A stretch of DNA of 64,000 nt from Thaumasiovibrio sp047250365. Lineage in GTDB: Bacteria; Pseudomonadota; Gammaproteobacteria; Enterobacterales; Vibrionaceae. The notes below the pieces were generated by a model. It saw only the letters and a program-made list of their open reading frames with translations. It did not search any database and was not told where the DNA came from. A program made the position numbers and the translations under genes. Below are positions 17,762 through 26,330 of the stretch, in pieces; the stretch's first letter is position 1, and the number at the start of each line of letters is the position of its first letter. The stretch spans positions 36,995-100,994 of the forward strand of contig NZ_JBLBVL010000012.1 in NCBI RefSeq assembly GCF_047250365.1, written 5' to 3'.

Positions 17762-18532
17762 GTGCAGATACAACTACTGACAGAACAGCCTGCCGATGAT
17801 GCGTCGTTGAGAGCGATAGCCGAACGTTGGGGATTAGAGCATAGCGACAAGGCACTATTTGCCTTAGTACTAACGCCCGAGCATCTTGAGCTGCGCAAAA
17901 ACGATGAGCCTAAGCTCGGCGCCATTTTTGTCGATTTTGTCGGTGGGGCTGTTGCTCATCGGCGTAAATTTGGTGGTGGTCGAGGCCAGGCGATAGCGAA
18001 AGCGGTGGGGCTTAAGCAGGGTAAAACGCCATCAGTATTGGATGCCACGGCAGGACTAGGACGAGATGCCTTTGTGTTGGCTTCTTTAGGTTGTCGTGTG
18101 CAAATGGTCGAACGCCACCCGGTTGTGGCGGCACTGTTGGATGACGGTTTGCGCCGTGCCTATACCGATAGTGAGATTGGCCCATGGATGCAGCAGCGAA
18201 TGACATTATTGCATGCGTCAAGCCAAGAGGCGTTGTCCGTGTTAGCTTCGCAAGCGGAATTTGTCGCGCCAGACGTGGTGTATCTTGATCCGATGTATCC
18301 ACATAAGAAGAAATCTGCCTTAGTGAAAAAAGAGATGCGTGTTTTCCAGAGTTTGGTTGGTAGTGATGTTGATGCCGACGATTTGTTATCGCCAGCGCTG
18401 GCGTTAGCGACGCAGCGCGTCGTGGTGAAACGACCAGACTACGCTGAGCCATTGGATGGCGTTAAGCCGTCGATGATGATCGAGACCAAAAAGAACCGCT
18501 TTGATGTGTATGTGAAATCAGCAGGGGCGTAA
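17762..18532 (+). CDS. rsmJ: 16S rRNA (guanine-1516-N2)-methyltransferase RsmJ
   Basis: 256 residues with the RsmJ signatures GGAVAHRRKFGGGRGQAIAKAVG, the SAM motif VLDATAGLGRDAFVLASLG, and VVYLDPMYPHKKKSALVKKEMR, the catalytic DPMYP. It methylates G1516 of 16S rRNA. The GTG start at 17762 is supported by the alignment of the family N-terminus and AGAG upstream; no ATG fits. It follows the c-di-GMP gene by 33 bases and probably shares its transcript. Confidence 0.95.
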   Translation: MQIQLLTEQPADDASLRAIAERWGLEHSDKALFALVLTPEHLELRKNDEPKLGAIFVDFVGGAVAHRRKFGGGRGQAIAKAVGLKQGKTPSVLDATAGLGRDAFVLASLGCRVQMVERHPVVAALLDDGLRRAYTDSEIGPWMQQRMTLLHASSQEALSVLASQAEFVAPDVVYLDPMYPHKKKSALVKKEMRVFQSLVGSDVDADDLLSPALALATQRVVVKRPDYAEPLDGVKPSMMIETKKNRFDVYVKSAGA

Positions 18533-18549
18533 TCTCTTCTCTTTACAAC

Positions 18550-18577
18550 AAAAAACCCGCCTCGTGGCGGGTTTTTT
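18550..18577. terminator. Bidirectional terminator between rsmJ and hemY
   Basis: AAAAACCCGCC / GGCGGGTTTTT with TCGT loop, A and T tracts on both sides. Confidence 0.92.
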
Positions 18578-18598
18578 ATTGCTTAAGATCTGCTGGGT

Positions 18599-19780
18599 TT
18601 AGCTTGGCAAAGCTAAATTTAGTCCCTGCTTGGCGACGCTTGCCGCTTCTTCAGGTTGCTCCAGTTGCTCCAGTATATCGGCAAGAAATGCAAAGTCAGT
18701 GACGCACGGCGCTAATGTAATGGCTTTCTCGAACTGCTGTTTTGCTTCGGCTGGCTTACTATCTCGCAAATAGAGCTGGCCGAGTGTACTAAACAAGACG
18801 GCATTCTCTGCATTATGTGATTGCAAGCTCTGCAGCTTCACAATCACCGGATGGTAATCGGCTAAATTCAACAGTGGTAAAAGGCGTAGTGTGCTGTCAC
18901 TAACGGACTTTTTAAGCTGCTCTTTTAGTATGCTGTAGGCTTGATTGTCGGCTTGATGACTAACCATTAACTCCGTGAAACAACGCAAGATAGCGGCCGT
19001 TTGGCGGGTTTGTTTGTTGAGGTTGTGCCAGTGGCTCAGTAGCCCTTCGCTGCCTCGTTGAGCTGTGATGTGTTCCATCAGACCGCATTCAGCTTTAATG
19101 TATAACGCTTGATACTCTTCATCTTGGATCAAGCGGGCTTTTTTAAGTGCTGGAAGCAGTTTTAGTAACGGCTGCCAATCGCCAAGGGCTAAATAGCAGT
19201 GACGCAATAGATTGAGGATCACTGGATTATTGCCTTGCTGGCGTTGCAACAGTTGCAGTGCAGCCAGTGCCTCTTCATATTGTTTGTTTTCAAACTGTAA
19301 TCGGGCACGGGTAAGATTGACAGCCAAACTGTTTTTGTCGCTTTTTTCTGCAGCGGCAAGGTGCTTATCACGTAATGCGATTTCACCACGGCTCTGCGCG
19401 GCTTCTGCTGCGGTTAGGTAGTTTAGCTGTGGCGCATCACTGTGAGAGGCCCCTTTTAGGGCGAGCTTCTCCGCCTGAATCCAGTCACCTTCGAGCAATT
19501 TTGTCTGCCCAGTGGCAGTCAGTGTTCTGGCTTTCTCTTTTTTGCGCCCTTTTACCCAACTTCTGGTACGGCGGAACGTAGAGAAGAGTAGCTTAATGAT
19601 GTTCTCGACCAAAAAGAACGCTGCTAATAAGACCACCAGTAAAATCATCATGGTGGTTAAGCTCATTTCTAGCGTTTGATTGGCGAAAGAGATCAACACA
19701 TAGCCTTGATTCCCGGCGATTTGAGGACCCACGATGGCACCGGCAACGAGGGCTGCAACCAGTAATATCAATCGGATCAT
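18599..19780 (-). CDS. hemY: HemY, inner-membrane TPR protein of the haem operon
   Basis: 393 residues. Two N-terminal membrane helices (about 1-24 and 40-65, LTTMMILLVVLLAAFFLV) are followed by a basic stretch RRTRSWVKGRKKEKAR and a tetratricopeptide region in which repeats such as NAVLFSTLGQLYLRDSKPAEAKQQFEKAI are clear. It is thought to coordinate late haem biosynthesis enzymes. This is the enterobacterial HemY, unrelated to Bacillus protoporphyrinogen oxidase HemY. It starts 3 bases after the hemX stop and is the last gene of hemC-hemD-hemX-hemY. Confidence 0.93.
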   Translation of the reverse strand: MIRLILLVAALVAGAIVGPQIAGNQGYVLISFANQTLEMSLTTMMILLVVLLAAFFLVENIIKLLFSTFRRTRSWVKGRKKEKARTLTATGQTKLLEGDWIQAEKLALKGASHSDAPQLNYLTAAEAAQSRGEIALRDKHLAAAEKSDKNSLAVNLTRARLQFENKQYEEALAALQLLQRQQGNNPVILNLLRHCYLALGDWQPLLKLLPALKKARLIQDEEYQALYIKAECGLMEHITAQRGSEGLLSHWHNLNKQTRQTAAILRCFTELMVSHQADNQAYSILKEQLKKSVSDSTLRLLPLLNLADYHPVIVKLQSLQSHNAENAVLFSTLGQLYLRDSKPAEAKQQFEKAITLAPCVTDFAFLADILEQLEQPEEAASVAKQGLNLALPS

Positions 19781-19783
19781 GGC

Positions 19784-21073
19784 TTATACTCCTTCGGCGT
19801 TATTGATGGAGTTAACCTTTGTGCGTAGGCGCTCATTCATGATGTCAGTCACCATCGGCTGTGCTTGTAACGATGTTGGGTAGTCAACTTCAATGGTCTG
19901 CCCGATTAGCTGCTGTAAACGCTCTAGATAGCTTTGAACAGCAGCGTTATCGGTATCAAAGAAGGCTGCTGACCATTCGTGTGCCATCGTCAATGAGACA
20001 CTGTATAGCTCGTTTTGCTCACGGTATACCGCTTTGATAGCCGTTTCTAGTTTCGACTTAATATTCTCTTTTAAGTAGAAATGCTGATCCGGTGCGAGTA
20101 GGGGAATAACGCTACCATCGCGCTTGCGGTAGGTAACAAAGTGCTCACTGAAACCACGTAGTGATGCTTTAAGGTTATCTTGCCAATCGTTTAGGTCGGC
20201 AGAGACAGACGTATCAGGTTGGGCATTCACTTCCGGAAGGACCGCATTGGCCAAGGGTAGCTGTTCGATCTGTTGTTGCAGGCTAGTTAATGCTAGAGCG
20301 ATGCCGTCGCGATCGATGCGCTCAATCGATTTTAACGCGGTAATATCATCGGCTAACGCACGGCGTACTTTGGTGAGACTTGGGTCATTAAGCTCAGCGA
20401 TGCGTACATCGGCAGATTGCACCAACAAGGTTGCGCTGTTGACATCGTGCTCCAACCACAGTTTACGTCCCGCCATTTTTAGTAGGTAATCGGCTTCAGC
20501 AAGCAGCCAATCATTCGGGCGACGGCCCTCTATATCTGCCATAGCGAGTTGCAGGCTAGATAGAGATTGCTCCTGCTGATTGATGCGTACATCAGTCAGT
20601 TGACGAATGTCGTCCATGCTGCCTTTTAGCTGGGTAGATAGCTGGCTAAAGCTGCTGACTTCGTTACTTAATGTGGTGGCTTGGCTATTAAGCTGTGCTT
20701 TAAGGGCGTCGATTTCGGCTTGTTGTTGTTCGGCTTGTAAGTGGCCGTGGTAGTAGAGTCCACCACCGAGCAATATCACCAAGGCAATGGCAACCATGCC
20801 GCTTTTACTGCCTTTATTTTTGGTTGGAGCTGGAGGTGCGACCGGTGGTGGCGTCGACTGGTTATCTTCACTCTTAGTGAGTGTCTCCGTCTTTTCTGTT
20901 GCTGCTTCTTTTTCAGGAGCCGTTGTCTCTTTTGGAGACCCTGCTTCCGTCGTCGCTGATTGCTCTGCAGGAGACGTCGGTTCTTTGTTTTCAACCTGGT
21001 CGGCTTTGTTGTTTTCTATCTCGCCCTTGCTGTCTTCAGGCGATTGATTCTTATTCGTTTTTTTGTCAGTCAT
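19784..21073 (-). CDS. hemX: HemX, membrane protein of the haem operon
   Basis: 429 residues. A long N-terminal cytoplasmic region of low complexity rich in Lys, Glu, Pro and Thr (about 1-90) precedes one membrane helix (SGMVAIALVILLGGGLYYHGHL), a coiled coil (QAEQQQAEIDALKAQLNSQ) and a periplasmic HemX domain with GRRPNDWLLAEADYLLKMAGRKLWLEHD. It is often annotated as a uroporphyrinogen methyltransferase but lacks that fold; the proposed role is a regulator or scaffold. It overlaps hemD by 8 bases. The acidic/lysine-rich tail is longer than in E. coli and is the variable part. Confidence 0.9.
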   Translation of the reverse strand: MTDKKTNKNQSPEDSKGEIENNKADQVENKEPTSPAEQSATTEAGSPKETTAPEKEAATEKTETLTKSEDNQSTPPPVAPPAPTKNKGSKSGMVAIALVILLGGGLYYHGHLQAEQQQAEIDALKAQLNSQATTLSNEVSSFSQLSTQLKGSMDDIRQLTDVRINQQEQSLSSLQLAMADIEGRRPNDWLLAEADYLLKMAGRKLWLEHDVNSATLLVQSADVRIAELNDPSLTKVRRALADDITALKSIERIDRDGIALALTSLQQQIEQLPLANAVLPEVNAQPDTSVSADLNDWQDNLKASLRGFSEHFVTYRKRDGSVIPLLAPDQHFYLKENIKSKLETAIKAVYREQNELYSVSLTMAHEWSAAFFDTDNAAVQSYLERLQQLIGQTIEVDYPTSLQAQPMVTDIMNERLRTKVNSINNAEGV

Positions 21074-21827
21074 CCGTTTGTCCCGTTCTGCTAATCAGGC
21101 TTAGGGTAGCAAACAGTGCGCAATTGGATGCACTGTTTACCGTAAAAACTGTGCGAAAGCCCAAAGTTTGAGCCCGCGTGGCAATACGTTGGCTGGGTAC
21201 CCAAACGGGTAACGAGCGCAGCCATGTTATATCTTGTGGCGCCAGCCATTGCCAAAGCTTGTCGAGCTGAGCCTGGCTTGTGACGACGATTCCGCTGGTG
21301 TCTGGATACCAACGTTGAAAAAAGGCGTGGCTATCATCGACGAGCCATTGGCGCTGATAGGTTTCGCAATAGCTTACCTGTGCTCCCCGTTGCTGCAGGG
21401 TGCGATAGAGGGTTTCTCGTCCATCCTGGCCACGCAGGATAAGCACTTGTCGCCCCCCCACTTGCTGTAGCGCCGTTAAAGCTAATAAGCCTTCGCTATC
21501 TGCTTGCTGAGGAAAAGTAACCTTTTGGCCGGTTTCTGTCGTAAATAAAGCAGCACTACTGGCTCCAACTGCCATATAGTGCACTGTTTTTGGCCAATTT
21601 TCCTTGTGCGCGGTCATAATTTTTGCGGCAAAGGTCACAGCATTTTTACTTACCGCAATAACAATATCATCTGGTTGTAGTTGTTGCAGCTGTGAGACCA
21701 GCGTGTCTTCTCCTTGGCCGACTTGTGTGCCCATTATCGGCTCTGCTCTGGCAGGAATACCAGCCGACGCCAACTGCTGCGCCAGTTGCTCGCTATCGGG
21801 TGAAGGCCTAACAATGGCTAGCGTCAT
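21066..21827 (-). CDS. hemD: Uroporphyrinogen-III synthase
   Basis: 253 residues with the two-lobed HemD fold: MTLAIVRPSPDSEQLAQQLASAGI at the start, DDIVIAVSKNAVTFA, ILRGQDGRETLYRTLQQRGAQVSYCETYQR in the middle, and GIVVTSQAQLDKLW near the C-terminus. It cyclises hydroxymethylbilane to uroporphyrinogen III, the step after HemC. The family is poorly conserved, but position between hemC and hemX makes the call secure. It begins 9 bases after the hemC stop. Confidence 0.95.
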   Translation of the reverse strand: MTLAIVRPSPDSEQLAQQLASAGIPARAEPIMGTQVGQGEDTLVSQLQQLQPDDIVIAVSKNAVTFAAKIMTAHKENWPKTVHYMAVGASSAALFTTETGQKVTFPQQADSEGLLALTALQQVGGRQVLILRGQDGRETLYRTLQQRGAQVSYCETYQRQWLVDDSHAFFQRWYPDTSGIVVTSQAQLDKLWQWLAPQDITWLRSLPVWVPSQRIATRAQTLGFRTVFTVNSASNCALFATLSLISRTGQTDD

Positions 21828-21836
21828 AAGCGGACT

Positions 21837-22766
21837 TTAATCTGCGTACAGGCGGTCGAGAATCGCTTTTGCCCCTTGATTCAACAATTGTTGCCCCAAG
21901 GTTCGCCCGAGCTGTTCGCCTTGCTCTCTAGGGCCGCGAATCTCTCCTCTAACGATGTGGCTGCCATCGGGTTCGCCGACCAATGCACGCAACCAAATTT
22001 GATCACCTTGCAACTCACTATATGAGCCAATTGGCACTTGGCATCCTCCTTGTAAATGGTTATTCATTGCTCGCTCTGTCAGTACACGGGTTGTTGTGTC
22101 TGCATCGCCCAAGGGAGCCAGTAAAGCTTTGACGCGCTCATCATCTAGGCGGCACTCAATGCCCACCGCGCCCTGACCAACCGCTGGGAGGCTCTGCTCT
22201 GCTGGAATTGCCTCGCGAATTCGGTCCGTCATATCGAGGCGATTTAGGCCCGCGCAAGCCAAAATAATTGCGTCATAGTCACCGTTGTCGAGCTTGCTGA
22301 GACGAGTATTAACATTGCCACGTAAGCTTTTGACGATGAGATCGGGACGCGCTTCGCGCAACTGGCACTCACGGCGTAAGCTAGAGGTGCCGACGACGGC
22401 GCCAGATGGCAGTTCGTTAAGGCTAGCATATTGATTGGAAACAAAGGCATCACGGGGATCATCACGCTGGCAAATTGTCACTAAGCCTAATCCTGGTGGA
22501 AACTCGACCGGGACATCTTTCATGGAGTGAACAGCAATATCGGCACGATCTTCTAGCATCGCATTTTCTAATTCTTTGACAAACAACCCTTTACCGCCCA
22601 CCTTGGCCAGTGGTGTGTCCAGTATGATATCGCCTTTAGTTACCATTGGAACCAAGACAACGTTCAATAGTGGGTGAATTTTTTCCAGCTCTGCTTTAAC
22701 ATACTCTGCTTGCCATAATGCGAGGGCACTTTGGCGAGTGGCAATACGCAGTGGTTTGTCAGTCAT
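21837..22766 (-). CDS. hemC: Porphobilinogen deaminase (hydroxymethylbilane synthase)
   Basis: 309 residues. It polymerises four porphobilinogens to hydroxymethylbilane in the cytoplasm. LRIATRQSALALWQAEYV, KVGGKGLFVKELENAML, ADIAVHSMKDVP, GTSSLRRECQL and SLRGNVNTRLSKLD are all present. The dipyrromethane cofactor cysteine is in GGCQVPIGSY near residue 242. The open frame has an ATG four codons earlier, but MTDKPL at 22766 has a better-placed GGA and matches the family. It is the first gene of hemCDXY and divergent from cyaA, an arrangement conserved in enterobacteria and vibrios. Confidence 0.96.
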   Translation of the reverse strand: MTDKPLRIATRQSALALWQAEYVKAELEKIHPLLNVVLVPMVTKGDIILDTPLAKVGGKGLFVKELENAMLEDRADIAVHSMKDVPVEFPPGLGLVTICQRDDPRDAFVSNQYASLNELPSGAVVGTSSLRRECQLREARPDLIVKSLRGNVNTRLSKLDNGDYDAIILACAGLNRLDMTDRIREAIPAEQSLPAVGQGAVGIECRLDDERVKALLAPLGDADTTTRVLTERAMNNHLQGGCQVPIGSYSELQGDQIWLRALVGEPDGSHIVRGEIRGPREQGEQLGRTLGQQLLNQGAKAILDRLYAD

Positions 22767-23036
22767 ACCTACATCCATTTATTGTGTGAATGTAGCGTAT
22801 CGTATCACTGCTGTGAGTGCGTACAATTGCTAACTGGAGATTTGTTAAGAAAAAGGCCGTGTTAGCATTGCAATCCCGCGATTTTGTGATTGATGTCTCT
22901 TTGCGTTAAAAATGAATCTATAATTAAGCATCGATGATTGGTGTATTAGACAATAGATGCTTGATAACATGGATGATGATGTCTTTTAAAATGCTTGATT
23001 CGCATAGTGCATGAGATGGAAATATGTACAGAGAAC
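22767..23036. other. hemC-cyaA divergent regulatory region, hemC-proximal part
   Basis: No gene. Together with the promoter/CRP block that follows it forms a gap of about 400 bases. A TGTGA half-site occurs at 22885-22889 but its partner is poor, so I do not call a second CRP site. The hemC promoter must lie here on the minus strand. Confidence 0.5.
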
Positions 23037-23065
23037 TTTACCAGTAAAGGTTAAACTGTTATATT
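23037..23065 (+). promoter_or_regulatory. Putative cyaA promoter (P2-like)
   Basis: TTTACC at 23037-23042 (4 of 6) and TATATT at 23060-23065 (5 of 6) are separated by 17 bases. The -10 box lies within the CRP site, so bound CRP-cAMP would exclude RNA polymerase. Confidence 0.55.
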
Positions 23066-23075
23066 GATCACGTTT
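23054..23075 (+). promoter_or_regulatory. CRP-cAMP binding site at the cyaA promoter
   Basis: TGTTA-N6-TCACG (23057-23072) matches the CRP consensus TGTGA-N6-TCACA with one mismatch in each half, and the flanks AA and TTT also fit. The core ATTGATCACGTTT closely resembles the E. coli cyaA P2 operator as I remember it, where CRP represses adenylate cyclase. Position over the -10 box supports negative feedback. Confidence 0.7.
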
Positions 23076-23172
23076 TTGCCTCGGAATCGCCTGAAATGTC
23101 ACCCCTTTTGTGAAGGAGGTAGACATTGGCACAATGTGAGTTGGTCTAAAAGATCGCTCTTGGAAGAGTACG

Positions 23173-25740
23173 TTGCATACCTATATTGAATCATTAATTC
23201 GTCGCTATGACACGCATACCGCATTGCGCTTGCAGCGAGCGAAAGCAGCCATGAACCCTATTCAACAGCAGATCTTTGATCTGTTGCCAGTGCTGTTACA
23301 ATTCAATCACCCCGCTATCCCCGGATATGTAAAGGCGGAGGTGCCTGTTGGTATAGCTGGTTTTCAGCTGACCAAATCTCAAACTCAATTTATTGAAGAT
23401 TGCCTCCTTACTGTTGATGAGTCAATTGAATCACTGTTGTCTACGCCAGCAAATATAGATGGTCTTTACGCCATGGGGAGTACCTCCTCATTAGGGCAGA
23501 GTCAGACCAGCGACTTGGATCTGTGGGTCTGTGTTGATCATGAAATGGCGCAAACTCAACGCGAGCCGTTAGAGCAGAAGTGCAGTTGCATTTCCGAATG
23601 GGCGATGGCACAAGGCGTTGAAGCTAACTTTTTCCTGATTGACGAGCAACGCTTTCGTCAAAACTTCTCAGAGGCAATGACCGGTGATAACTGTGGCTCA
23701 AGTCAACATTTGTTGTTACTGGATGAATTTTATCGCTCTGCATTACGGTTGGCCGGTAAGCGCTTGCTATGGGTGATGGTGCCGCCAGAAATGGAAGAGT
23801 GTTACGACGAGTACGTTACCCAGCTTGAACAGGGGGGGTATTTGTCGCGCCGTGACTGGATCGATTTTGGTGGGTTGAGTCGAATCCCTGCTGAAGAGTA
23901 TTTCGGTTCTAGCCTGTGGCAATTGTATAAAAGTATCGACTCCCCATATAAATCGGTACTGAAAGCGATTTTATTGGAAGCCTACTCCAGTGAGTTCCCG
24001 CATACTCAGCTACTTAGTGTCGACAGTAAGCGACGTTTTTTCGCGATTGATTACGATGACACGCAACTTAATTCTGCGTTTGGTCTAGATGCCTATTACC
24101 TGATGCTGGAGAAGGTGACCCGTTACCTTGAGCACATTGGTGATCATCGTCGCCTCGATTTAGTACGACGTTGTTTTTATCTGAAAACACACGAAAAGCT
24201 CACCAGAGAGACCTCTAATGGGTCGATGCCATGGCGACGCCGAGCGTTAGAGATGCTAACGCAACGTTGGGGATGGGGCTACACTGTGCTGCATGAGTTG
24301 GATAACCGTCGTCTATGGAAAGTAGAGCAGGTCAAGCCAGCGCACAACGAGTTACTTGATGCTTTGATGCTCAGCTACCGTAACTTGATCCGCTTCGCAC
24401 GTAAAAACAGCATTACCGCGACGATCAGCCCAGAAGATATCAGCATTTTGGCGCGTAAGTTGTACGCGGCATTTGAAGTGTTGCCGGGTAAAGTTGATCT
24501 GTTAAATCAGCAGCTCTCTCCCGATATGCACGAAACGGATCTCAGTTTTATTGAAGTTGGCCCTAATCGCAGTATGCCGCAGGGTTGGTATCTGTATAAA
24601 CAATCGCTGAGCCCTGTTGATATTATTGGTCGAGCACCGCTAGAAAGGAACAGTTACTTAAGTAAATTGGTGGCGTGGGCATTCTTTAATGGCTTGCTGA
24701 CTGATACTACCCATCTGCACAGCGTCGTTCGTAACGCGAACCTTGATATTGATAAGCTGTATCAGATGGTTAGCGACATGCGAAACACCTTTTCATTACG
24801 TCGTGCTAAGCCGGGAATGCAAGCATTAGCGAGCCCGTGTGAAATTCGCCAGTTAGCGATGTTTATTAATCTCGAAAATGACCCTACGACTCGTTTGAGC
24901 AGTAAAGCGGTCAAGTTTGACTTTAAAAATACCGACATTTTCAGTTTTGGCGAACAGCAAGCCTGTTTGGTTGGCAGTGTCGACTTCGTTTATCGTAATT
25001 CGTGGAATGAAGTGCGTACCCTTCACTTTAGTGGCGAGAACGCCATGTTGGATGCATTGAAAACAGTGTTAGGTAAAATGCACCAAGATGCCATTCCTCC
25101 CGAGTCGGTGGATGTCTTCTGTTACAGCAAACACATGCGTGGTTTGATCCGGAATATTGTCTATCAACTACTCGCTGAGTGTATCGAAATGCGCTTACGC
25201 CCACTTGAACAAGACAAGCGGCGTCGTTTTAAAGCGATTCGCGTTGCAAATCAGACGCATGGGCTATTCTTTGAACGCCGTGGTGTTTCAGTGCAGAAAC
25301 TGGAAAATTCCGTTGATTTTTATAGCACGATCTCTAGTACTAAGATTCGTGCTAATAGCGAAATGATGCTGAAGAAGGGCGATCCACGCCCACCAGAGAT
25401 TGTTGATACGTTCGCAAGTGAGGGCTTAATTCAGTTCTTTTTTGAAGACTGCGACGAAGGGTATAACATCTATATTCTGGATGAAACTAATCGAATGGAA
25501 GTGTATCGCCAATGCAGTGGACATAAAGATGATATGGTGCATGGGGTTAGTCAATTCTATACCTCAGCACAAGAGCGTGTGAAACACAGCGCGAACTTTA
25601 TCAACTTTAACCTACCGCAGTTTTATAGCATTGTTTGCGATGGCCAAGGGGTTGCGCAAATTTTGCCGTATAAAAGTGGCAAGCCTGACGGCGAGATGGC
25701 AGAACCGCCGGTTGAATTGCAGCAGGCACTTGGCCGTTAA
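23173..25740 (+). CDS. cyaA: Adenylate cyclase, class I
   Basis: 855 residues (E. coli 848). It makes cAMP for CRP. The N-terminal catalytic half has the nucleotidyltransferase motif MGSTSSLGQSQTSDLDLWV near residues 101-119, with the two metal-binding aspartates, and further blocks GSSQHLLLLDEFYR, SSLWQLYKSIDSPYKSVLK and LVRRCFYLK. The C-terminal half is the glucose-responsive regulatory region ending in INFNLPQFYSIV. The start is TTG at 23173 with GGAAGAG upstream. E. coli cyaA also uses UUG, which limits translation, so the rare start appears to be a conserved control. An overlapping CRP site lies about 100 bases upstream. Confidence 0.97.
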   Translation: MHTYIESLIRRYDTHTALRLQRAKAAMNPIQQQIFDLLPVLLQFNHPAIPGYVKAEVPVGIAGFQLTKSQTQFIEDCLLTVDESIESLLSTPANIDGLYAMGSTSSLGQSQTSDLDLWVCVDHEMAQTQREPLEQKCSCISEWAMAQGVEANFFLIDEQRFRQNFSEAMTGDNCGSSQHLLLLDEFYRSALRLAGKRLLWVMVPPEMEECYDEYVTQLEQGGYLSRRDWIDFGGLSRIPAEEYFGSSLWQLYKSIDSPYKSVLKAILLEAYSSEFPHTQLLSVDSKRRFFAIDYDDTQLNSAFGLDAYYLMLEKVTRYLEHIGDHRRLDLVRRCFYLKTHEKLTRETSNGSMPWRRRALEMLTQRWGWGYTVLHELDNRRLWKVEQVKPAHNELLDALMLSYRNLIRFARKNSITATISPEDISILARKLYAAFEVLPGKVDLLNQQLSPDMHETDLSFIEVGPNRSMPQGWYLYKQSLSPVDIIGRAPLERNSYLSKLVAWAFFNGLLTDTTHLHSVVRNANLDIDKLYQMVSDMRNTFSLRRAKPGMQALASPCEIRQLAMFINLENDPTTRLSSKAVKFDFKNTDIFSFGEQQACLVGSVDFVYRNSWNEVRTLHFSGENAMLDALKTVLGKMHQDAIPPESVDVFCYSKHMRGLIRNIVYQLLAECIEMRLRPLEQDKRRRFKAIRVANQTHGLFFERRGVSVQKLENSVDFYSTISSTKIRANSEMMLKKGDPRPPEIVDTFASEGLIQFFFEDCDEGYNIYILDETNRMEVYRQCSGHKDDMVHGVSQFYTSAQERVKHSANFINFNLPQFYSIVCDGQGVAQILPYKSGKPDGEMAEPPVELQQALGR

Positions 25741-25749
25741 AGGCAAAGA

Positions 25750-25778
25750 GAAAGGTCGACATGTTGTCGACCTTTTTT
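25750..25778. terminator. Bidirectional terminator between cyaA and cyaY
   Basis: AAAGGTCGACA / TGTCGACCTTT with TGT loop and T run; A tract on the other side is short but usable. Confidence 0.9.
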
Positions 25779-25789
25779 ATACTTGATGG

Positions 25790-26101
25790 CTACCAATTAA
25801 CAGCTTCAGCAGCATGTATCGTGCACTCTTTTTGTAGCATGGATATTAGTTCGAGACCACTGCGGCTGCAGATCCATGCATCGCCATTAAACTTGAAATG
25901 GTAACCGCCGCTTTTCGATGCCAACCAGATTTCACTCATCGCTTCTTGGCGGTTAATCACGATTTGACTGCGATCATCAAATTCCAGTGTTAGAACATTG
26001 CCACTGGTTTCGGTTTCAATGTCGGCCCCAGACTCATCAATGCCTTCTTCAATGGCATTAAACAACTCGTCCGCCAGGGCGTGAAATTCGCTGCTATTCA
26101 T
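25790..26101 (-). CDS. cyaY: Frataxin-like iron-sulphur assembly protein CyaY
   Basis: 103 residues (E. coli 106). It binds iron and regulates the IscS cysteine desulphurase in Fe-S cluster assembly. The acidic first helix MNSSEFHALADELFNAIEEGIDESGADIE carries the iron-binding ridge. The frataxin sheet shows NVLTLEFDDRSQIVINRQEAMSEIWLASKSGGYHF. The open frame reads much further upstream, but the ATG at 26099-26101 gives the family N-terminus. Divergent from lptM and convergent with cyaA, the standard enterobacterial order. Confidence 0.95.
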   Translation of the reverse strand: MNSSEFHALADELFNAIEEGIDESGADIETETSGNVLTLEFDDRSQIVINRQEAMSEIWLASKSGGYHFKFNGDAWICSRSGLELISMLQKECTIHAAEAVNW

Positions 26102-26184
26102 TCGTCTTACCCTATTGCTTTTCCTAGTGTGGGTGCGATTATAGAAGGCATTGGAATGATTATCACTCGATTGCGAAGTAAATA

Positions 26185-26301
26185 ATGATGCAGAGACGAT
26201 TTTTAGCTCTATTTTTATTGGTAACGCTGGTGATGGCGGGGTGTGGGCAGAGTGGCCCACTGTATATGCCCAAAGAAGATGCGCCAAAAGAACAGCAGTA
26301 A
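26185..26301 (+). CDS. lptM: LPS-assembly lipoprotein LptM (YifL)
   Basis: A 38-residue gene. It encodes MMQRRFLALFLLVTLVMAGC followed by GQSGPLYMPKEDAPKEQQ. There is a basic start, one hydrophobic segment, the lipobox MAGC with Cys20 for lipidation, then GxSGPLYxP, the conserved core of the YifL/LptM family. Family members are outer-membrane lipoproteins that bind the LptD-LptE translocon and promote LptD disulphide maturation. The start could be 26185 or the next codon 26188. It sits between cyaY and lysA; in E. coli yifL occupies the same place before dapF. Only 29 bases separate it from lysA, so it is probably the first gene of the lptM-lysA-dapF operon. Confidence 0.9.
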   Translation: MMQRRFLALFLLVTLVMAGCGQSGPLYMPKEDAPKEQQ

Positions 26302-26330
26302 AGTAAACACTTAGACAGGGAAGAATAGCA

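Noticed and set aside
20776..20994. Basic Lys/Arg/Gln-rich small open frames overlapping hemX
   Set aside because: Alternative-frame shadows of the low-complexity Lys/Glu region of HemX.
22885..22900. Second CRP site in the hemC-cyaA gap
   Set aside because: Only the left half TGTGA is good; the right half TCTCT fits poorly.
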